A stretch of DNA of 64,000 nt, from assembly GCF_003330845.1 (NCBI RefSeq), contig NZ_CP026121.1:1550001-1614000 (forward strand), in the 5' to 3' direction. The position numbers and the translations under genes are program-made. The DNA is from Streptomyces sp. Go-475 (GTDB taxonomy: Bacteria; Actinomycetota; Actinomycetes; Streptomycetales; Streptomycetaceae). The notes under the pieces were generated by a model. It ran no database searches. It saw only the letters and a program-made list of their open reading frames with translations, and was not told the origin of the DNA. Of this stretch, positions 59,018-64,000 are shown piece by piece (position 1 is the first letter of the stretch; the number at the start of each line of letters is the position of its first letter).

Positions 59018-60631
59018 TCAGCGGACGCCGGTGAGGTGGGCGAAGACCACGACGTTGCCGGAGTAGCCCTTCCGGCGGTCGTAGCTGCCGCCGCAGGTGA
59101 TCAGGCGCAGCTCGGGGCGGCCCCGGGCGCCGTACACCTCCTGGCTCGGGAAGTGCGCCTTCTCGTACGACTTGATCTTGTCCACGGTGTAGACGGCGAT
59201 CCGCCCGTCGGCGCGCCGGACCTTGATGATCCGGTCCCGCTTCAGCTCGGTCAGCCCCGCGAAGACGGCGGGACCGCTGTCGGTGTCGAGATGCCCGACG
59301 GCCACGGCGGTGCCCTGCTCGCCGGGCGAGGCTCCCTGCTTGTACCAGCCGACCAGTTTCGGGTCGTCCTCCGGCGGTGCGGTGAGGCGGTGCTCGCGGT
59401 CGAGGCCCAGGTCCATGACCGGGGCGTCCACCCGGAGGTAGGGGATGAGCACGCGGGTGGCGCGGAGCAGGGCAGGGGCGGAGGGCAGCCGGGCGGCGGG
59501 GCTTCCGGGTGACAGGGGCCGGGGGGCGGGCGCGGGTGGGGGCGGCGGTGGGGGGCGGCAGTGGGGGCACCGGGCGGCCAGGGGCGGCGGCGGCGAATGC
59601 TGGCGGCGGGGCGCGCGGTCGCCAGTCAGCGTCCTGGGGGTGGAGGACTTGCGGGTGGGCGCCGGGGCGCCGGGCGGGGGCCCGGGGGTGTGGGGCACGG
59701 CGGAACGGGGTGCGGGCGCTGGAGGCGTGCCGGTGCGGGGCGCGGGCGACCGGGCGGGGCCGGACCGGGCGGCAGGGGTACGACTGCCGGAGCCGCCGGG
59801 CACGGCAGCGGTGGCCGTACTCCGGCCGGAGCCGCCGGGCAGACCGGCGGTGGCCGCGTCCCGGGCGGATCCTCCGGGCACGGCAGCGGGGCCAGGGGCG
59901 GCGGAGCCGTCCGGCAGGGCGGCCATGCCCGTACCGGAGCCGCCGCGCAGGGCGCCGGAGCCGGAGCCGGAGCCGCGCGGCGCATCGGCCGTACCGGTGC
60001 CCGAGCCGCCCCCTACCGCGGCCGATGCGACCTCGGCGGGGTCGTGCGGGAGGGCGGTGACCGTGGTGCTGGGTTCCTCGCCCGGGTCCCACCAGACTCC
60101 GACCATCAGCAACGACACGGCCAGAGCCACCGTCCGCGTCAACCGGTACGCACGCGTCCGGTACCAGGGCCTGCGCGACCGCCGGGGCCACACCCCGGGA
60201 GCCGCGCCGGCCATACGCCGCCCCACCGGGACGGCGCCCGAACCGGAACCGCCCCCACGCCGGACCACCGGAGCACCGGCCCCGCCACGCCGCCGGCCCG
60301 ACGGGGCGGCAACGGCCCCGGGACCGGCCCCAGGGCGCCCCACCCGAACGGCACCCGCACCGGCCCCGGCTCTGCCCCGGCCCACCGAGGCGGCGCCACC
60401 ACCGGACACCCCGGGACCGGGCCCCCGCCACCCCACCCGGGGAGCCCCGGAACCAGCTCCCCGCCGCCCCACCGACGGCCCCCCGAAGCCGGACTCGCCC
60501 CACCCCGCAGCCTCCGCACCACCCGGGCCGGACGCCCGCCGCCCCACGGCCCCCGTACCACCACCCGCACCGAACTCGCGCCGCCCCACCGGAGCGGCGC
60601 GATACGCGGAACGTGGCCTACGCGGCGCCAT
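59018..60631 (-). CDS. Class F sortase with long low-complexity N-terminus
   Basis: This protein of up to 537 residues ends in a sortase domain. The catalytic His is near 447 (VAVGHLDTD) and the nucleophile Cys near 513 (LRLITCGGS). A transmembrane helix (about 165-180, VALAVSLLMVGVW) anchors it with the enzyme outside. The outer stalk is Gly/Ser/Pro/Ala-rich repeats. N-terminal to the helix are about 160 Arg/Gly-rich residues with repeated VGRR words. The start is uncertain: 60631 overlaps the upstream gene's stop by 14 bp, whereas ATG 60214 with GGTGGGG gives a 398-residue protein with an ordinary short cytoplasmic tail. Class F sortases cleave LPxTG-like signals; native targets are little known. 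Confidence 0.75.
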   Translation of the reverse strand: MAPRRPRSAYRAAPVGRREFGAGGGTGAVGRRASGPGGAEAAGWGESGFGGPSVGRRGAGSGAPRVGWRGPGPGVSGGGAASVGRGRAGAGAGAVRVGRPGAGPGAVAAPSGRRRGGAGAPVVRRGGGSGSGAVPVGRRMAGAAPGVWPRRSRRPWYRTRAYRLTRTVALAVSLLMVGVWWDPGEEPSTTVTALPHDPAEVASAAVGGGSGTGTADAPRGSGSGSGALRGGSGTGMAALPDGSAAPGPAAVPGGSARDAATAGLPGGSGRSTATAAVPGGSGSRTPAARSGPARSPAPRTGTPPAPAPRSAVPHTPGPPPGAPAPTRKSSTPRTLTGDRAPRRQHSPPPPLAARCPHCRPPPPPPPAPAPRPLSPGSPAARLPSAPALLRATRVLIPYLRVDAPVMDLGLDREHRLTAPPEDDPKLVGWYKQGASPGEQGTAVAVGHLDTDSGPAVFAGLTELKRDRIIKVRRADGRIAVYTVDKIKSYEKAHFPSQEVYGARGRPELRLITCGGSYDRRKGYSGNVVVFAHLTGVR

Positions 60632-61205
60632 CGGGGCGGCGACGGAGCCGGAACCAGACCGTCCCGGCGACGGCGGCCAGGCCGACGGCGGCCGCGCCGG
60701 CGACCGGTGTGAAGGCCTCGCCGCGGGCGATGCCGCCACCGCCCGCCGGCGGGCCGCCGACCGGCGTCGTCGGCTTGGAGGTCGGGCAGTCGACCTTGAA
60801 CACCTTGAACTTGCCGGCGCCGTGGGCCTGGTCGGTGAGCCACGTGAGCTTGTACTGCCCGTTGGGCAGGTCGACGGCCTCGGTACGGCCCTTGCCGCTC
60901 CGGTCGGCGGTGAACGTGCCGGTGCGGGTGGCCCCGCCGGGCACCTCGGGCTGGGTCTGGATGGTCCAGTTGACCTTCTCGCCCGGGTCGAAGTCGAACG
61001 CGGCGAGGTAGAAGTCGCAGACCTTCGGGTCGTTGCGCTGGTCGCCGGCCCGCGTCGTGCTGGCGTGGATCTTGACGTCTCCGTTGTCCCCCGGGATGGG
61101 TTGGGCGAGGGCGGGCACACCGCTCAGGGTGGTCCCTGCGAGGGTGAGAGCGGCGAGGACGGCGGTGCGGGTGCCGGCACGGCGCGCGAGGGGTACGACG
61201 GGCAT
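60618..61205 (-). CDS. Secreted membrane-anchored protein next to the sortase gene
   Basis: This 195-residue surface protein has a signal peptide (about 1-34, ending PALA) and a beta-rich mature domain with two Cys (KVCDF near 63, VDCPT near 140) that could form a disulfide. A Thr/Pro/Gly linker follows, then a C-terminal membrane helix (AGAAAVGLAAVAGTVWF) and RLRRRPDGAA. The layout is that of a sortase substrate, but no LPxTG-like motif is seen before the helix. ATG 61205 follows GGAGG. It is immediately upstream of the sortase gene. Function unknown. Confidence 0.72.
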   Translation of the reverse strand: MPVVPLARRAGTRTAVLAALTLAGTTLSGVPALAQPIPGDNGDVKIHASTTRAGDQRNDPKVCDFYLAAFDFDPGEKVNWTIQTQPEVPGGATRTGTFTADRSGKGRTEAVDLPNGQYKLTWLTDQAHGAGKFKVFKVDCPTSKPTTPVGGPPAGGGGIARGEAFTPVAGAAAVGLAAVAGTVWFRLRRRPDGAA

Positions 61206-61219
61206 GAAGATGCCTCCAA

Positions 61220-61256
61220 GTCAGATGATTTTCATACAAACTCCTCGTCATCTGAC
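61220..61256. promoter_or_regulatory. Inverted repeat before the secreted protein gene
   Basis: GTCAGATGA (61220-61228) and TCATCTGAC (61248-61256) are perfect 9-bp complements with a 19-bp, AT-rich spacer, just upstream of the gene's RBS. It could be an operator covering the promoter or a stem in the leader. Confidence 0.45.
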
Positions 61257-61305
61257 TCTCTGTCACGTCACCGCCGAATCGGCGGCAGCACCGCCCTACG
61301 ACGTG

Positions 61306-62559
61306 TCAGATATCGCTCTTCCGGCGCAGCGCCACCCCGCGCCGACGCGCTCTCGGCACCCCCTGCGCCTTCTCACCGTCCGTCCCCTCCGGCTCCCTCG
61401 GCGACCGCACCGCGACCCCGGCGGACACCAGCAGCAGCACCCCCAGCATCACGAACGGCGCCGCCACACCCGCGACCCCGGCGATCAGCCCGGCCGCGGC
61501 GGGCGCGGCGACCTGGCCCAGCCGGTTGCCGGTCAGCCGCAGCGCGAGGGCCGTGGAACGGGCGCCGTCGGGGGCGGCCTGGACGACCGTCGTCATGGAC
61601 AGCGGCTGCCCGACGCCGAGGCAGAAGCCGAGCGCGACGAGCACCAGGGCGAGCGCCCACACCGGCACCGGCAGGGCGATGCCCGCGCACAGCACGGCCG
61701 CCAGCACGCAGGTCACGGTCAGCAGCAGGGTCCGGCCGAGCAGCCGCAGCAGGGGCGTCAGCACGAGCCGGCAGGCGATCGTGGCCGCCGCGCGCAGGCT
61801 GAGCAGGACGCCGATCACGGACGGCGCGATGCCCCGGTGCTCACCGACCACCGGCAGGTAGGCGGTGAGGATGTCGGTCGCGGACAGCACGGCGAGGCTG
61901 ATGAAGATGCCCGCGGGCACGCCCCGGGTGCGCAGGATGCCCCGGACCGGGACGCGGTCGCCCTTCTCCGGACGGGACGCGGCCGCCGTACGGCGGTGCT
62001 CGATGCGCCACAGCGAGGTGAACGCGACCGCCGCGACCCCGCCCGCCGCGATCAGGGCGAGCGCGCTGGTGCCCACCCGGTCGTCGCCGCCGATCAGCGC
62101 GCCCGCGGCGATCGGGCCGACCAGCTGACCGAGCGCGGCGCCGATGGTGAAGTGGCCGAAGTTGCGGTCCTGTTCGTGCGGCTCGGACTGCCGGGCGACG
62201 AGGGACTGGGAGCCGATGACGAAGCAGAGGTGGCCGAGTCCCATCACCCCGCTCCACAGGGCCATCGCCCACAGGGAGTTCGCCACGCCGCTGAGCGCGC
62301 AGCCACCGGAGATGAGCACGACACCGACCGGCAGCAGGGGCGCGCAGCGGCCGTGGTCGGTGCGGCGGCCCAGGGGGACGGCGGCGAACAGCGGCAGCAG
62401 CGCGTACACACCGGCGATCACACCGACGGCCCGCTCGTCCGCGCCCAGCGCGAGGGCCCGGTAGGAGACGGCGGGCCGGGCCATCGACACCGCCCCCTGC
62501 GCGAAGCTGAAGGCGATGACGAGGCGGAGCAGCCAGCCGCGGTACCCACCGGGCCTCAC
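61306..62559 (-). CDS. MFS transporter
   Basis: This 417-residue 12-helix major facilitator has GVYALLPLFAAVPLGRRTDHGR as the motif A region between helices 2 and 3. A central basic loop (RIEHRRTAAASRPEKGDR) follows, and the tail is long and basic. It resembles streptomycete exporters of the YNFM or drug-resistance type. GTG 62559 follows TGGAGG. It lies 31 bp downstream of the citrate transporter stop on the same strand and could be co-transcribed with it. Substrate unknown. Confidence 0.87.
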   Translation of the reverse strand: MRPGGYRGWLLRLVIAFSFAQGAVSMARPAVSYRALALGADERAVGVIAGVYALLPLFAAVPLGRRTDHGRCAPLLPVGVVLISGGCALSGVANSLWAMALWSGVMGLGHLCFVIGSQSLVARQSEPHEQDRNFGHFTIGAALGQLVGPIAAGALIGGDDRVGTSALALIAAGGVAAVAFTSLWRIEHRRTAAASRPEKGDRVPVRGILRTRGVPAGIFISLAVLSATDILTAYLPVVGEHRGIAPSVIGVLLSLRAAATIACRLVLTPLLRLLGRTLLLTVTCVLAAVLCAGIALPVPVWALALVLVALGFCLGVGQPLSMTTVVQAAPDGARSTALALRLTGNRLGQVAAPAAAGLIAGVAGVAAPFVMLGVLLLVSAGVAVRSPREPEGTDGEKAQGVPRARRRGVALRRKSDI

Positions 62560-62590
62560 GTTGTCCTCCAGGGGAACGTCGGTCGAGCGG

Positions 62591-64000
62591 TCAGATGATG
62601 CCGAAGAGCATGCCCGCTCCGAGGATCACCAGGCAGGTGAGGGCGGCCCACTTCACGACGAACCTCGTGTGGTCGCCGAACTCCACCTTCGCCATGCCGA
62701 CCAGGACGTAGACGGCCGGGACGAGCGGGCTGGACATGTGCAGCGGCTGGCCGACCAGGGAGGCGCGGGCCATCTCCAGCGGGGAGACGCCGTGCGCGGC
62801 ACCGGCCTCGGCGAGGACGGGCAGGACGCCGAAGTAGAAGCCGTCGTTCGACATGAAGTACGTCAGCGGAAGGCTGAGGATGCCGGTGACGAGGGCCATG
62901 TGCGGGCCCATGCTGCCGGGGATGACGTCCACCATCCACTTGGCCATGTGGTCGACCATGCCGGTGCCCTGGAGGACGCCGGTGAAGACGGCGGCGGCGA
63001 AGACCATGCCGGAGACGTTCAGGACGTTGTCGGCGTGGGCGGCCAGGCGGGCCTTCTGGTCGGGGATGTGCGGGAAGTTCACGGACAGGGCGAGCGCGGC
63101 GCCGAGCAGGAACAGGACCGGGATCGGCAGCCACTCCATGATCATGGCGGTGAGCAGGGTGACCGTGAGCAGCGCGTTGAACCAGTAGAGCTTGGGGCGC
63201 AGGGTGGACCGGTTGGGGTCGAGGCCCTGGAAGCCGTCGTCGTCCGCGGAGTCCCCGGTGTCGCCGGCGCCGTCGGCGTTCCCGGCAGCGTCCGTGCCGG
63301 AGCCGCCCGCGCCGGCCGTGGCGCCCTTGCGCATGGAGACCTTGCCGTCGCCGGAGCCGCCGGCGCCCACGAGGACCGTCTCGGTCTCCTTCTCCTCCTC
63401 CAGCACCTCGTCCAGCGTCAGCACGCCCAGCCGCCTGCGCTCGCGCACACCGAGGACGTAGGAGAGGACGAAGACGAAGAGCAGGCCGACCAGGAGCGCC
63501 GGGATCATCGGGACGAAGATGTCGCTGGCGTCGAGCTTCAGCGCGGTCGCGGCGCGGGCGGTCGGACCGCCCCAGGGCAGGGTGTTCATCACGCCGTTGG
63601 CCATGGCGGCGACACCGGTCATCACGACCAGGCTCATCTTCAGGCGCTTGTACAGCGGGTACATCGCCGAGACGGTGATCATGAAGGTGGTGGAGCCGTC
63701 GCCGTCCAGCGACACGATCGCGGCGAGCACGGCGGTGCCGACGACGATCCGCATCGGGTCGGCTTTGCAGAATTTGAGGATGCCGCGGACGATCGGGTCG
63801 AAGAGACCGACATCGATCATCACGCCGAAGTAGACGATCGCGAACATGAGCATCGCCGCGGTGGGGGCGAGGCTGGTCACGCCGTCGATGACGTAGTCGC
63901 CGAGCTTGGCGCCCTTGCCGACGAACACGCAGAACAGCGCGGGAATCAGCACGAGCGCCGCGATCGGCGACATCTTCTTCATCATGATCAGGACCAGGAA
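62591..64000 (-). CDS. CitMHS citrate-metal transporter (5' end beyond window)
   Basis: This protein has at least 469 residues visible, and the frame continues open past the right edge (FLVLI before MMKKM), so the true start lies outside. Predicted helices number about 12. SLDGDGSTTFMITVSA, the NGVMNTLPWGGPTARA segment and the late MSNDGFYFGVLPVL match CitMHS proteins, which carry citrate complexed to Mg or Ca with protons. The central acidic, Gly/Ala-rich loop (about 200-265) is long. By recalled order it corresponds to CitSc of S. coelicolor, reported to take up ferric and other metal citrates. Confidence 0.9.
   Translation of the reverse strand, partial: FLVLIMMKKMSPIAALVLIPALFCVFVGKGAKLGDYVIDGVTSLAPTAAMLMFAIVYFGVMIDVGLFDPIVRGILKFCKADPMRIVVGTAVLAAIVSLDGDGSTTFMITVSAMYPLYKRLKMSLVVMTGVAAMANGVMNTLPWGGPTARAATALKLDASDIFVPMIPALLVGLLFVFVLSYVLGVRERRRLGVLTLDEVLEEEKETETVLVGAGGSGDGKVSMRKGATAGAGGSGTDAAGNADGAGDTGDSADDDGFQGLDPNRSTLRPKLYWFNALLTVTLLTAMIMEWLPIPVLFLLGAALALSVNFPHIPDQKARLAAHADNVLNVSGMVFAAAVFTGVLQGTGMVDHMAKWMVDVIPGSMGPHMALVTGILSLPLTYFMSNDGFYFGVLPVLAEAGAAHGVSPLEMARASLVGQPLHMSSPLVPAVYVLVGMAKVEFGDHTRFVVKWAALTCLVILGAGMLFGII

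Noticed and set aside
59445..61802. 785-codon plus-strand frame opposite the sortase gene
   Set aside because: Mirror of the low-complexity Gly/Pro-rich sortase stalk; it has no start context and contains no domain.

Overview
The window is chromosomal DNA from a high-GC actinomycete, almost certainly a Streptomyces. The evidence is the very high GC with GC-rich third codon positions, many GTG starts, the chaplin genes chpC and chpH, a mycothiol ligase gene, and the glycerol cluster gylR-glpF-glpK-glpD. From memory, the gene order matches the S. coelicolor interval from gylR (SCO1658) to the citrate carrier CitSc (SCO1710). That equivalence was not computed. No phage, insertion sequence, CRISPR array or biosynthetic gene cluster was recognised. 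It reads as core or conserved-arm chromosome with many small catabolic and regulatory units.

Layout, left to right. 0-5.4 kb: glycerol catabolism (IclR-type GylR, facilitator, kinase, FAD dehydrogenase) with shared palindromic operators and a strong terminator. 5.4-10.8 kb: a FadR-type regulator, a PAC2-domain protein, then a leftward set (histidine phosphatase, DUF3090, SCO1664-family kinase-like protein, mshC). 10.9-18.3 kb: CorA, a ferritin-like protein, an F420-type monooxygenase, an aldo/keto reductase overlapping a degenerate RecD-like protein, and two small conserved genes. 18.4-19.8 kb: chaplins ChpC and ChpH with a BldN-like promoter. 19.8-26.5 kb: an M20 peptidase, tRNA-Leu(GAG), a YchJ protein, and a FadR-type repressor divergent from a gluconate/idonate operon (kinase, permease, 5-ketogluconate reductase, idonate dehydrogenase). 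26.6-33.2 kb: an MsrP-like molybdoenzyme with a cytochrome b partner, an APC permease with a hypothetical protein, a DMT transporter, a NUDIX hydrolase and two DUF202 membrane proteins.

33.2-39.8 kb holds a CoA-ester catabolic locus. A phosphotransferase and an acyl-CoA dehydrogenase together look like a split version of ACAD10/ACAD11. A convergent operon carries an SDR, an acyl-CoA ligase and a TetR regulator. Both operons, and the distant MHS-family permease near 54.6 kb, carry nearly the same 16-bp site, so I propose a three-operon regulon. 39.9-47.9 kb: a NamZ-like exo-muramidase, an alpha/beta hydrolase, a large secreted Ntn acylase, a zinc-ribbon protein, a BKACE enzyme and SoxR. 47.9-57.3 kb: a MaoC hydratase with its TetR, an acyl-CoA dehydrogenase with a divergent TetR, an ArsR-like regulator, an EamA exporter, the MHS permease, and an alcohol dehydrogenase/aldehyde dehydrogenase operon. 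Further palindromes link these regulators to likely targets. 57.3-64 kb: a triple tandem repeat, a sugar-ABC-type ATPase, a class F sortase with a long Arg/Gly-rich N-terminus beside an anchored secreted protein, an MFS exporter, and a CitMHS citrate transporter cut by the right edge.

Protein starts were chosen by ribosome-binding site, family length and overlap. All family assignments come from reading motifs; no database search was run.
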